NCBI GenBank assembly: GCA_934153675.1
Contig: CAKPFG010000002.1
Span: 62,001-126,000, forward strand
DNA from: an uncultured Bacilli bacterium
GTDB lineage: Bacteria > Bacillota_I > Bacilli_A > RF39 > UBA660
Length of the DNA: 64,000 nt
Direction: 5' to 3'
This document shows, in pieces, positions 33,519 through 43,273 of the stretch (the stretch's first letter is position 1; each line of letters begins with the position of its first letter). Made by a program: the position numbers and the translations under genes. The notes under the pieces were generated by a model that was given only the letters and a program-made list of their open reading frames with translations, was not told the origin of the DNA and did not search any database.

Positions 33519-34652
33519 ATTATTAAGATACTACAAAGCACGTAAAGTGAGTGGTGTTAAAGTATTACTTTAAACCCGTATAATTATATGTATCAATTAT
33601 TTTTGCTGTACAAATGAGTATTGCCTTTTTGAGCACGGAACTTTATCTATATGAAAACCATTTCTTGCATTTTCTAACTTAGAATTTTCAGTCAAAACCC
33701 TTTAACAAAATATTTTAGAAAAGAAAATATAAATATATTATTACCCATTCTATATGCCACCTGCAAATATCAGACAATTAAGAGATTTAATGCGTTACAG
33801 AAATAAATTTATTAATATTCGTTCTGGCGAAAAAAATAGATTTCAAAACACTCTTACAATGTCTAATGTTCAAATTGCAAATATTGTAACTGATGTTTTA
33901 CCAAAAACATCTCAATCAATCTTAAAGTTAATGCTTTCTAACCCTAATTTAACTTTAGATGATATCACACAATTACTTCGCAAAAATTTGAAATCATCAC
34001 CAGAAGAAATTTTAAAATCTATCAATGGTAATTTTGACGAGTCTCAATCATCAAAAATGAATATTGTTCTAAAACATTACGATTCAATTAATGAATGTAT
34101 TGATGAACTAGAAGAACAAATTTTAAAACTTGCTCTCAAATATTCAACTGAAATTAATCTTCTTTTAACTATTCCTGGTATAAAAGAAATATCAGCAATA
34201 TTTACTATAGCAGAAATTGGTACAAATATGAACACTTTTGTTGATGATAAACATCTTTGCCCTTGGGCCGGACTTTCACCTAGATGTAATGAATCTGCCA
34301 AGAAAAAAATCTATTAGAATTACTAAAGCAGGTATTTATATCAGCCTTTACTTATTCAATATGCTTTATGTGTTTAAGGATATCATCCATATATTAAGGC
34401 AAGTACGAATATTTAAAAAGACGTCGTAGTCACAAAAAAGCAATTATTGCAATAGCAAGACTACTACTTACAAGTGCATATCATATGTTACTTACTGAGA
34501 AAGTTTTTGATTATAACAGGGTTGAAAATCTAATGAATAGAAATTTTAAATCACATAAATATATTCAAAATACTCCTGAAAAAATGATTTTTTATTTAAC
34601 TAATTTAGGTTACAACATTCCATTGCAGATTACCTAATAACAGTTTACTATT
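33508..34652 (+). mobile_element. Decayed IS110/IS1111-type insertion sequence, copy A
   Basis: Bounded by subterminal inverted repeats AATAGTAAACTATTATT (33508-33524) and AATAACAGTTTACTATT (34636-34652), 16 of 17 matching. Inside is a transposase relic. The same ends and transposase tail occur, inverted, at 61831-62225. After the right repeat both copies also share CAAAGAA and, further on, CTTCATTGAC (34677-34686 here). Confidence 0.75.
33754..34637 (+). pseudogene. IS110-family transposase, N-terminus lost and frameshifted
   Basis: The segment PPANIRQLRDLMRYRNKFIN and, later, LLTIPGIKEISAIFTIAEIG with FVDDKHLCPWAGLSPRCNESAKKK belong to the C-terminal Transposase_20 half of IS110 transposases, which carries the catalytic Ser domain. 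The DEDD (RuvC-like) N-terminal domain is missing. The frame is broken near 34316 and again near 34430; the tail HKKAIIAIARLLLTSAYHML ... SHKYIQNTPEKMIFYL continues to a TAA at 34637. Not functional. Confidence 0.85.
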
Positions 34653-34736
34653 TCAAAGAATTATTTATTTTATAGTCTTCATTGACTTACTCTAAGTTCA
34701 AAAAAATCACATATTTTTGAACTCATTTTGCGTGTT

Positions 34737-35519
34737 TTAATTTAATTGTTTTTTTTCAACTTTATCACTCACTATAAATAAGATAACTATACCAAGTATA
34801 ATCATTAACACTGAAACTAATTGTGCTACTTTAATATTTAAAATCATCAAACTATCTTGTCTTAATATTTCCATAAAAAATCTTTCAAAGCCATATAATA
34901 TCAAATAAATAGCTGTACATATACCATTTTTATTATTTTTTAATTTGCTAACAATTAATAATACTATAAAGATTAAAAGACAAAAAATAGATTCATATAA
35001 AAAAGTTGGCTGATAATAAACACCATTAATGTGCATTCCATCTATTATAAAATTAGGAATATGTAACTCTTTTAGATGATGATAAGTAGTGATAGGCCCA
35101 TATGCTTCTTGATTGAAAAAATTGCCCCATCTGCCTATAGCTTGACCTAAAGATAGAGGAAAAACTATAATATCAGTTAATAGTATTAATTTTATTTTTT
35201 TTCTTTTACAATAGAAAAATAAATATACAAATCCAGCTATTACACCACCATGAATAGCAAGACCACCTTCCCAAATTTTAATTATATCCAATGGATTATT
35301 TAAGTAATAATCAAAATTAAATAAAACATAATAAATTCTTGCTCCTAGAACTGCAAATATGATTAAATAAAACAACATATCAAATAAATTGCTATCATTA
35401 AGCTTTATTATTTTTCTTTTTTGATATACAAAGATAATACCAATAAAAAAAGATAATAATAGTAAAATTGAATACCATTTTATTTCTAAAGAACCAATTG
35501 CAAATATATTTGAATTCAT
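34737..35519 (-). CDS. lgt: Prolipoprotein diacylglyceryl transferase
   Basis: 260 residues, seven hydrophobic spans. Transfers diacylglycerol to the lipobox Cys of prelipoproteins. Diagnostic GGLAIHGGVIAGF and the signature GRWGNFFNQEAYG near residue 135 are intact, and YQPTFLYESI and GFERFFMEILRQD are typical. One base separates it from the upstream membrane gene. YidC in this window is a candidate client lipoprotein. Confidence 0.96.
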   Translation of the reverse strand: MNSNIFAIGSLEIKWYSILLLLSFFIGIIFVYQKRKIIKLNDSNLFDMLFYLIIFAVLGARIYYVLFNFDYYLNNPLDIIKIWEGGLAIHGGVIAGFVYLFFYCKRKKIKLILLTDIIVFPLSLGQAIGRWGNFFNQEAYGPITTYHHLKELHIPNFIIDGMHINGVYYQPTFLYESIFCLLIFIVLLIVSKLKNNKNGICTAIYLILYGFERFFMEILRQDSLMILNIKVAQLVSVLMIILGIVILFIVSDKVEKKQLN

Positions 35520-35915
35520 TTATTTTGCTCCTTTTATTAATTTATCTACAAAAAAGTGATCCATTATTGAATTTAATAAAGAGACAAAAATAGATACAAA
35601 AAATAAAGAAAAAAGTCCTGTTATATGGAAATGAGCCCCTAAAATTAAGTCTGTTAATTTCAAAATTAAAATATTTATAATTGGATAAAATAATCCTAAT
35701 GTTAATGCTGTTAAAGGTATTGTTATCCAAAAAAGCAGAGGTTTTATAGTTTTATTTAAAATATATATTATAAGTATTGAAATAAAACCCCAAATATAAT
35801 AATAATTACTATCTACATAAATATTTTTAGGAAATATTAACGAAGTTATAACTAATACTAAAGTATATCCTATCATATGGCATATCCAATCCAAAATATT
35901 TACTAATTTTTCCAT
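35520..35915 (-). CDS. YvlD/phage-holin-like four-span membrane protein
   Basis: 131 residues with four hydrophobic segments and the pattern NKTIKPLLFWITIPLTALTLGLFYPIINILILKLTDLILG. This is the signature of the DUF360/Mycobact_4TM family (B. subtilis YvlD), called phage holin family in many annotations although it is a chromosomal membrane protein. Function unknown; YvlD-type proteins are often linked to cell-envelope stress genes. It lies between uvrB and lgt and is nearly contiguous with both, so it is probably one operon. Confidence 0.85.
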   Translation of the reverse strand: MEKLVNILDWICHMIGYTLVLVITSLIFPKNIYVDSNYYYIWGFISILIIYILNKTIKPLLFWITIPLTALTLGLFYPIINILILKLTDLILGAHFHITGLFSLFFVSIFVSLLNSIMDHFFVDKLIKGAK

Positions 35916-35924
35916 TTTTTCCTC

Positions 35925-37874
35925 CTACATTGATGCCTTTAACTCAAAAATGGCATCTCTAATTTCCATTGCTCTTTCAAAATCTAAATTTTTAGCCGCT
36001 CGTTGCATTTCTTTTTCTAATTGATCTATTGTTACATTATCCTTTTTTTCTGTTTGTTTTCTTTTTTTCAAAGAATTACTTTTATCATTATTACTTATTA
36101 ATTCTCTAATTTCTTTAGAAATCGTTTTTGGAATAATATTATGTTTTAAATTATATTCACTCTGAATTTTTCTTCTTCTGTTTGTTTCTTTAATTGCAAA
36201 TGACATAGCTTCACTAATTTGATCGGCATACATAATAACTTTACCATTAGCATTTCTTGCAGCTCGACCAATTGTTTGAATTAAACTTGTACTACTTCTT
36301 AAAAAGCCTTGTTTATCAGCATCTAATATAGCTATAAGACTTACCTCAGGAATATCAAGTCCCTCTCTTAGTAAATTTATTCCAACAAGGCAACTATATT
36401 TACCTTTTCTTATATCTTGAATAATTTTCATTCTTTCTAACGTTTTTATTTCAGAATGTAAATATGCAACACTAATTCCGATATTTTTTAAATATTGTGT
36501 CAACTCTTCAGCCATTCTAATAGTTAATGTTGTTATTAATACACGTTCGTTATTTTCAATTCTTTTGTTTATTTCATTTATTAAATCATCTATTTGATTT
36601 TTTTGGCTTCGAACTTCAATTATTGGATCTAATAATCCAGTAGGTCTTATTATTTGTTCAACAATTTGTGATGATGATAGTTTTTCATAATCACCAGGTG
36701 TTGCCGATACAAAAATAACATTATCCATTTTTTTTTCAAACTCTGAGAACATTAATGGTCTATTATCAAGAGCACTGGGAAGTCTAAATCCGTAATCTAC
36801 TAATACACTTTTTCTCGCTCTATCCCCATTATACATTCCTCTAACTTGGGGAATTGTAACATGAGATTCATCTATAACTAATAAAAAATCTTCTTGAAAA
36901 AAATCTATTAAAGTAGTAGGGGTTTCTCCCGCTTTTCTCAAAGATAATGGAGCAGAATAATTTTCTACACCACGACAAAAACCAGTTTCACTAAGCATTT
37001 CTATATCATAATTTGTTCTTTCGCTTAATCTTTGATACTCTAACAATTTATTTTCTTTTTGAAATTTATTCAACTGATTATTAAGTTCTATCTTAATCAA
37101 TTCTAAAGCCTTTTTTAATTTTTCCTCGCTAGTGACAAAATGACTAGCTGGAAAAATAGTTATTGTTTTTTTATTACTTTTTAAAACACCTGTTATTATA
37201 TCAAATTCAGATATTCTGTCTATCTCATCGCCAAAAAATTCTATCCTGATACCACTATTATGTTGATTAATCGGAATAATTTCTAGGATATCTCCATTTA
37301 CTCGAAAAGTTCCTCTTTTAAAATCTAAATTATTTCTTTCATAAAGCATATCAATTAATTTTCCAATTACAATATCTCTTTCATATATCTCACCAACTGT
37401 AAGTGTTAATGTCTTATTTTTGTATTCTTCTATTTCTCCAATACCATATATACAAGATACAGAAGCAACTACTATTACATCTTTATAATTCAATAAACTA
37501 GATGTTGCACTATGCCTTAATTCATCTATTTCATCATTTATAGAAGCATCTTTTTCAATAAAAGTATCTGTTTTAGCTACATATGCTTCTGGTTGATAAT
37601 AATCATAGTATGATACAAAATATTCTACATGATTTTTGGGAAATAATTCCTTTAACTCCCCATATAACTGTCCGGCAAGTGTTTTATTATGGGCTAAAAC
37701 TATCGTGGGTTTATTAATTTCCTTAATCACATTTGCTATAGTAAATGTTTTTCCTGTTCCTGTTGCACCAAGCAAGACTTGTTTTTTTAAACCATTTTTT
37801 ATTCCCTTAACCAGTTTTTCTATTGCCTGTGGTTGATCTCCACTAGGTATATATTTTGATTCTAATTTAAACAT
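35925..37874 (-). CDS. uvrB: Excinuclease ABC subunit B
   Basis: 649 residues, nucleotide excision repair helicase that loads at damage with UvrA and recruits UvrC. Walker [18 protein letters not shown], the beta-hairpin region [10 protein letters not shown], helicase motif [15 protein letters not shown], and the C-terminal UVR domain ([30 protein letters not shown]) are complete. Start [18 protein letters not shown] at 37874 behind AGGAGG is chosen over a start 38 codons upstream. uvrA is not adjacent. Confidence 0.97.
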   Translation of the reverse strand: MFKLESKYIPSGDQPQAIEKLVKGIKNGLKKQVLLGATGTGKTFTIANVIKEINKPTIVLAHNKTLAGQLYGELKELFPKNHVEYFVSYYDYYQPEAYVAKTDTFIEKDASINDEIDELRHSATSSLLNYKDVIVVASVSCIYGIGEIEEYKNKTLTLTVGEIYERDIVIGKLIDMLYERNNLDFKRGTFRVNGDILEIIPINQHNSGIRIEFFGDEIDRISEFDIITGVLKSNKKTITIFPASHFVTSEEKLKKALELIKIELNNQLNKFQKENKLLEYQRLSERTNYDIEMLSETGFCRGVENYSAPLSLRKAGETPTTLIDFFQEDFLLVIDESHVTIPQVRGMYNGDRARKSVLVDYGFRLPSALDNRPLMFSEFEKKMDNVIFVSATPGDYEKLSSSQIVEQIIRPTGLLDPIIEVRSQKNQIDDLINEINKRIENNERVLITTLTIRMAEELTQYLKNIGISVAYLHSEIKTLERMKIIQDIRKGKYSCLVGINLLREGLDIPEVSLIAILDADKQGFLRSSTSLIQTIGRAARNANGKVIMYADQISEAMSFAIKETNRRRKIQSEYNLKHNIIPKTISKEIRELISNNDKSNSLKKRKQTEKKDNVTIDQLEKEMQRAAKNLDFERAMEIRDAIFELKASM

Positions 37875-38607
37875 AATGCCCTCCTTATTACGACCAATAT
37901 CAACCATCAAATTTGTGTCAACCTGGTAAAAATTCACATCATAATACTTAACTGATAAGCTGATTTTTTGTGAACACACATAGAACATGCATTTCAGCCA
38001 CGAATTTACTAAATAAAACTAAATACCTTCTAGTAATCTATTTTAACACTTATTTTATAATAAAACAAGGAAGCCATTTCAACTACAAGATTCATTCTAA
38101 ATATTTTCATAATTTAAATTCTTTTATCTTCTTTTAAAATATTTAAATTATATTAAAAATAATACCATAATAATATCAATTATGCATTATTATTGATTAT
38201 CGCTTTTATACTCTTATCTATACTTTTAGTTAATGTTCTCTAACATTAATATTCTTACTTTCTTTCAACATTACATTTAACAGGGTTTGATTCATATCCA
38301 ATAATATTTAATTTATTATAATAAACAAATCATTGTAAAATAGCAAAATCTATATCTGGTTTAAATATATTTTTAGCAACAGATAACAATATGCAAGTGC
38401 TGCAATATAAAAATTATCTGGATTATAAAATATTGCATCATCAATCTTATACCATTCATATTTTAATTTTTTTTATGTTACTTAAAATACAATATTTGCG
38501 AAGAAAAAAATTAGATAAAATTATTTTTCATAAATTTTATCTAATTTTAACTATTTTTATTTATTTACTTTTTTACTGATATTCACCTTATTCTTTCGTA
38601 TATATCA
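37875..38607. other. Intergenic region with probable gene remains
   Basis: Mostly AT-rich. A TTGACA-like box on the minus strand lies about 50 bases before uvrB. On the minus strand around 38480-38260, stretches such as KYEWYKIDDAIFYNPDNFYI, AALAYCY, and KNIFKPDIDFAILQ followed after a TGA by FVYYNKLNIIGYESNPV look like a decayed coding sequence broken by frameshift and stops. No intact gene is seen. The soj/parB pair that usually follows noc is not here. Confidence 0.35.
38508..38547 (-). terminator. Terminator of noc
   Basis: Perfect 15-bp stem AAATTAGATAAAATT (38508-38522) / AATTTTATCTAATTT (38533-38547), with a T run on the minus strand about 60 bases after the noc stop. Confidence 0.8.
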
Positions 38608-40566
38608 TTAATTTTTCTTTTCTATTTTAAATACAACTTGATATAAATTATCTAAATTATATTCTTCTGTTTCTATTTTATATCCACTATTTTCTATTGC
38701 CTGAGAGCACTTTCTTATTAAATTTATAATAGTTTTAAAGTCTATAGCAGGTTGTTTGTTAGTCGAATCTGGCATAATTGGATCATATTGTTGATTATAA
38801 TCATTTACAATTATTGGTTCTGGAATTTTTTCATATTTATTATTTATATTTCTACTATTATCAATAGAATTGTTTGTTGAATTATCCTCATTTACTGATA
38901 AATCAATATTATTATTTTGTGTTGTATCTATGATTGGCGAAGTAGAAAAAGAAATATTATCGTTATTTGGGAAATAATTGTTTTTCAATGATATAGTAGA
39001 ATTATTATTATCTATATTGTTAGTTGTAATATTACTAAAATTATGAACATTATCATTTACATTAGAAACATTATATGATAAATTTTGATTCTTATTTTGA
39101 TATAGGTTATTATCTATATTTTGAGTTTTATTTTCATTTATAAAATTTAACGAAGAAAGATTATTATCATTTAAAGAATTTTTATTTTCAGAAACATTGA
39201 ACGAATTATTTCCCATTAAATTTTCATTAAAATTTTGTAGTGGGGGAGTAACTGATTCATTTATAGTTTTTACCTCTGGAGCAACATTCTTATTCGTATT
39301 TTCTTCATCATTAATAATATTAATATCAGATTGAATATTTTTTTCTATCGGTTGTGGTACTACTGGTTTTACATCATCTATATTATTAACTGAAGAAGAT
39401 TTTTCATCAAAAGAATTTATATAGTTCATACTATTTTGGTTAATTGCTGATGAATCATCTATTTGATTTTTAATTGATTGTGGAGATTCCTCTATAGGGT
39501 TTAATGGTGGAATACTACTATTCATTGAATTAAGAAATTCTCCTTTAGGTGATGAAAATTGGTTTAATTTTGTTGCTTGTACGGAATTTAAATCTTGATT
39601 TGGAAAATTAAATGAAGAAATACCATCATCATTTAATTGATTTGTAATCATATCGTTTTTAACCATTTCTTTCTCTGATGGTTGTATTATTTGTTGTTTA
39701 TTTTCTATAGGATTTACTTCTGATGATATATTTTGATTAAAATATTTTATATCATTTCTATTATTTTCATTAATATTTCCCATTGCTGATGCATTATTTA
39801 AATTTATACCATTCATCATATTACCTGATTCCATAGGATTTGTTTGTATATTTATACTATTATTTCCCGGTTGTGGAATTTGGGAAATATTAATATCTGT
39901 AATATTTGAATTTGGCATTATTGGTGCTACCGCATCACTATTATTATATAAATTATTATTCATTTTATCTATCTCCTCATCTGTTTTTCTAACTGTTAAC
40001 CTTTCCGTTATTATTCTTTTTAACATTTCATTTTGTTTTTCTATTGATGTTAATTTCAATAATGATCTTGCATGACGCTCTGATATTTCTTTTTTCATTA
40101 CTGCATCCTGCACTTCATCGGATAATTTTAATAATCTTATTTTATTAGCTATTGCTGATTGGCTCTTTCCCATCTTTTGGGCTAACTGTTCCTGAGTCAT
40201 ATAGCCTATATCTAATATTCTTTTATACGATATAGCTTCTTCTATTGCATTTAAATCTTTTCTTTGAATATTTTCTACTACTGCAATTTCAGAACTTTCT
40301 TTATCGTTTACATCCATAATTATAGACGGAATGCTATCATTTCCCGCTAGTATATTGGCCTTATATCTTCTTTCACCAGCTACTAATTCATATTTATCTC
40401 CTAATTTTCTAACAATTATTGGATTTATAACACCATGCTCTTTTATAGATTCTGACAATTGTAATATTTCTTCTTCATCAAAATATTTCCTTGGTTGAAA
40501 TCTATTTGGTAAGATATCATTATTAGACAAATTAACAACCTTACATACTTGTTCTTGTTGATTCAT
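38608..40566 (-). CDS. noc: Nucleoid occlusion protein Noc (ParB family) with a very long Asn-rich insert
   Basis: 652 residues; Noc of B. subtilis has 283. Residues 1-205 are a ParB/Noc core: NRFQPRKYF, CTP-binding GERRYKA and ENIQRKDLNAIEEA, then the HTH GKSQSAIANKIRLLKL and SERHARSLLKL. The Q in SQS, K in ANK and R in ERHAR are the residues that separate Noc from ParB (ParB has R, H and G there), so it should recognise ATTTCCCGGGAAAT-type sites. About residues 210-600 are low-complexity, dominated by Asn, Ser, Ile and Gln, presumably disordered. The last 45 residues form a new folded domain. The N-terminal amphipathic membrane helix of B. subtilis Noc is not apparent. Position after rsmG is the usual noc place. 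Confidence 0.9.
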   Translation of the reverse strand: MNQQEQVCKVVNLSNNDILPNRFQPRKYFDEEEILQLSESIKEHGVINPIIVRKLGDKYELVAGERRYKANILAGNDSIPSIIMDVNDKESSEIAVVENIQRKDLNAIEEAISYKRILDIGYMTQEQLAQKMGKSQSAIANKIRLLKLSDEVQDAVMKKEISERHARSLLKLTSIEKQNEMLKRIITERLTVRKTDEEIDKMNNNLYNNSDAVAPIMPNSNITDINISQIPQPGNNSINIQTNPMESGNMMNGINLNNASAMGNINENNRNDIKYFNQNISSEVNPIENKQQIIQPSEKEMVKNDMITNQLNDDGISSFNFPNQDLNSVQATKLNQFSSPKGEFLNSMNSSIPPLNPIEESPQSIKNQIDDSSAINQNSMNYINSFDEKSSSVNNIDDVKPVVPQPIEKNIQSDINIINDEENTNKNVAPEVKTINESVTPPLQNFNENLMGNNSFNVSENKNSLNDNNLSSLNFINENKTQNIDNNLYQNKNQNLSYNVSNVNDNVHNFSNITTNNIDNNNSTISLKNNYFPNNDNISFSTSPIIDTTQNNNIDLSVNEDNSTNNSIDNSRNINNKYEKIPEPIIVNDYNQQYDPIMPDSTNKQPAIDFKTIINLIRKCSQAIENSGYKIETEEYNLDNLYQVVFKIEKKN

Positions 40567-40593
40567 ATAATTACTCCCTTCTATCGTAATTAT

Positions 40594-40638
40594 ATATTAC
40601 TATATTTTGGGAAATAATGCAATAGTTTTGGGAAATAA
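40594..40638 (-). promoter_or_regulatory. noc promoter with two Noc half-site-like operators
   Basis: On the minus strand TTGCAT (40617-40622), 17-base spacer, TAATAT (40594-40599). TTATTTCCCAAAA occurs twice, 21 bases apart (40605-40617 inside the spacer, 40626-40638 upstream of -35). ATTTCCC is one half of the Noc site ATTTCCCGGGAAAT, so autorepression is suggested. Confidence 0.5.
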
Positions 40639-40653
40639 AAAAATAAGTCGTTA

Positions 40654-41355
40654 TTATAATGGCTTATTTTTTATTTCACTATATTTTCTTGGATATTTTA
40701 ATGGAGTTTTTCCTGCTTTTATAATTTTATACAAAGTTCTATCACTATTTTCATATGGTAATTTAAATTTATTAACATCTATAATTTTTGCATTTAATTT
40801 TTTCAAAACATTATAACAATTATCTTTTTCATAATCTTTCCCCTTCATAGCAATAAAGTATGCATTTTGTTTTAATAAGGGGATAGAATACTCTAACAAT
40901 ACATTTAAAGGTGCAACAGCACGGGCTGTTACTAAATCAAAATACTCGCGATTTTTAATTGCATATTCTTCAATTCTAGAATGAATAGCTACAATATTTT
41001 TTAAATTTAAAGTATTTATAACAAGATTTAAAAATTTAACCCTTTTATTCAATGAATCTATTAATATTACATCCAAATTTGGATAAAATATTTTTATAAC
41101 AATACCAGGAAATCCAGCCCCGGAACCAATATCACATACCTTGGTTACATTATTTAAATCAATTTCTTTAATTATGGTAAGTGAATCATAAAAATTTTTT
41201 AAATACATCTCTTCCTTTGAAATTATTCTGGTCAAATTCATAATTTTATTATATTCAATTATTAAATTATAATATTTTTCTAAATTTATTAATTGCTTTT
41301 GAGTACATTTAATTCCCAATTTTTCTAAGGCTTCAATAAAATTATCTATTGTCAT
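40654..41355 (-). CDS. rsmG: 16S rRNA (guanine527-N7)-methyltransferase
   Basis: 233 residues, SAM-dependent methyltransferase acting on G527 of 16S rRNA. SAM motif I VCDIGSGAGFPGIVI; YDLVTARAVAPL and NAYFIAMKGKDYE are typical of GidB. AAGGAG precedes the ATG, which overlaps the 3' end of mnmG by 14 bases. Confidence 0.96.
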   Translation of the reverse strand: MTIDNFIEALEKLGIKCTQKQLINLEKYYNLIIEYNKIMNLTRIISKEEMYLKNFYDSLTIIKEIDLNNVTKVCDIGSGAGFPGIVIKIFYPNLDVILIDSLNKRVKFLNLVINTLNLKNIVAIHSRIEEYAIKNREYFDLVTARAVAPLNVLLEYSIPLLKQNAYFIAMKGKDYEKDNCYNVLKKLNAKIIDVNKFKLPYENSDRTLYKIIKAGKTPLKYPRKYSEIKNKPL

Positions 41356-43210
41356 AAAAATACTCCTTTTTTATATATATCATTATTAAAGAAATATCTA
41401 CCGGATTTACACCACTAATACGCATAGCTTGACCAATAGAATTAGGACGAATTTGTTCTAATTTTTGACGAGCTTCACTTGCTAAATTCTTTACCTTAGA
41501 ATAATCTATATCTTTCGGAATAATTTTTTCATCTAATTCATTAAACTTAGCAGCTTCTTTTAATTCTTTATTAATATATCCTTCATATTTTACAGTAATT
41601 TCTACTTGTTCTAAAACATCATTTGGATAGGTTCCTATATATTTTGTTAACTGTTGGATTTTTATCTCAGGCCTTTTTAATAAATCATAAAGTGAAATTG
41701 AATCTTTTGTTAAATTAGTATTTAAATTTTGTAAAAACTGTTGATCCTTCTTTGCTGTTGTTAATTTTATACTTTCTAATTTATCAGTCAAATCATTTAT
41801 TAAATATTCTTTTCGTTTATAATCATCATATCTTTTACCTTTAATTAGACCAATTTTATATCCATATTCCGTAAGCCTCATATCAGCGTTATCATGTCTT
41901 AATAATAACCTATACTCAGCTCTAGAAGTTAACATACGATAAGGATCCATTATTCCCTTTGTAACTAAATCATCTATTAAAACGCCAATATAAGCTTCAC
42001 TTCTTTTTAAAATTAAAGGTTTTTTATTTTCTAATTTCAACGAAGCATTTATACCAGCTATTAATCCCTGACAAGCAGCTTCTTCATATCCACTAGTACC
42101 ATTGATCTGGCCTGCCGTATACAAATTATCTACTATTTTTGTTTCTAAAGAAAGTTTTAATTGTTTACTATCTATTGCATCATATTCTATCGCATAAGCG
42201 TATTTTAATATTTTAGCCTGTTCTAATCCCGGCAAACTATGAACCATTTTATCTTGAATATCAATTGGCATGCTAGTAGAAAAACCTTGAAGATATATAT
42301 CATCATAATATCTACTTTCTGGTTCTAAAAATAATTGATGTTTTTCCTTATCACTAAATCTTACTATTTTATCTTCTATTGATGGACAATATCTAGGGCC
42401 AACACCTTTAATATCATTTAGCCCCCCATACATACTTGACTTAGTAAGATTATTTTTTATAATATCATGGGTTTTTTCATTAGTATAAATTAAATGACAA
42501 GGAACCTGATTATATATATCATAATAACACTTATTATCAAAACTAAAAGTATATTCCTTTAAATCACCCTCCTCAACTCTAGTCTTGGAAAAATCAATAC
42601 TATTTTTCTCAATTCTTGGAGGAGTACCAGTCTTTAATCTTTTTATGAAAAAACCATATTTTTTTAGATTATCACTTAAATAATTGCTAGTTTTTTCACC
42701 ATGCGGACCTTTTCTAGTTCTTGTAGAGCCAACCAAAATATCTGACTTTAAATATGTACCTGTAGTGATTATTACAGCATTACTATTTATAATAGTTTTA
42801 TCCTCTAATATAACACCTTTTACTACATTATTATCAACTACTATATCTGCAACCATTGCCTCTTTAATTTCCAAATTATCAGTAGTTGTCAATGTTTTTA
42901 ACATTTCCTTTGGATATAAAACCTTATCTGCCTGGGCACGAAGCGATCTAACAGCTGGACCTTTAGAACTATTTAACATTTTTAATTGAAATAAAGACTT
43001 ATCTGCATTACGACCCATTTCACCACCTAAAGCATCTATTTCTCTAACAATTATTCCCTTTGCACTTCCACCTATTGATGGATTACATGGCATATCGGCT
43101 ATATTTTTTATATTTCCAGTAATCAACAATGTTTTATGATTCATTCTAGCTGCTGCTAATGCTGCTTCACATCCAGCATGTCCCGCACCTACAACAATTA
43201 CTTCATACAT
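41342..43210 (-). CDS. mnmG: tRNA uridine-34 5-carboxymethylaminomethyl enzyme, FAD subunit
   Basis: 622 residues; with MnmE it forms cmnm5U34 in tRNAs. FAD motif EVIVVGAGHAGCEAALAAARMN at the N-terminus, CNPSIGGSAKG with the catalytic Cys, GTSGYEEAACQGLIAGINA and the C-terminal MnmE-binding helical domain are present. The ATG at 43210 (MYEVIVVGAGHAG) fits the family; a GTG three codons upstream abuts the GGAGG site. Confidence 0.97.
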   Translation of the reverse strand: MYEVIVVGAGHAGCEAALAAARMNHKTLLITGNIKNIADMPCNPSIGGSAKGIIVREIDALGGEMGRNADKSLFQLKMLNSSKGPAVRSLRAQADKVLYPKEMLKTLTTTDNLEIKEAMVADIVVDNNVVKGVILEDKTIINSNAVIITTGTYLKSDILVGSTRTRKGPHGEKTSNYLSDNLKKYGFFIKRLKTGTPPRIEKNSIDFSKTRVEEGDLKEYTFSFDNKCYYDIYNQVPCHLIYTNEKTHDIIKNNLTKSSMYGGLNDIKGVGPRYCPSIEDKIVRFSDKEKHQLFLEPESRYYDDIYLQGFSTSMPIDIQDKMVHSLPGLEQAKILKYAYAIEYDAIDSKQLKLSLETKIVDNLYTAGQINGTSGYEEAACQGLIAGINASLKLENKKPLILKRSEAYIGVLIDDLVTKGIMDPYRMLTSRAEYRLLLRHDNADMRLTEYGYKIGLIKGKRYDDYKRKEYLINDLTDKLESIKLTTAKKDQQFLQNLNTNLTKDSISLYDLLKRPEIKIQQLTKYIGTYPNDVLEQVEITVKYEGYINKELKEAAKFNELDEKIIPKDIDYSKVKNLASEARQKLEQIRPNSIGQAMRISGVNPVDISLIMIYIKKEYFYDNR

Positions 43211-43273
43211 AAAAATCACATTCCTCCTTCAGTATTATACTAAAGATTTAATATTTTAACAATTAATTATAAT

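Noticed and set aside
38608..40566. Annotation as the segregation protein ParB
   Set aside because: The HTH residues (SQS, ANK, ERHAR) follow Noc, not ParB, and the gene lies in the noc position after rsmG.
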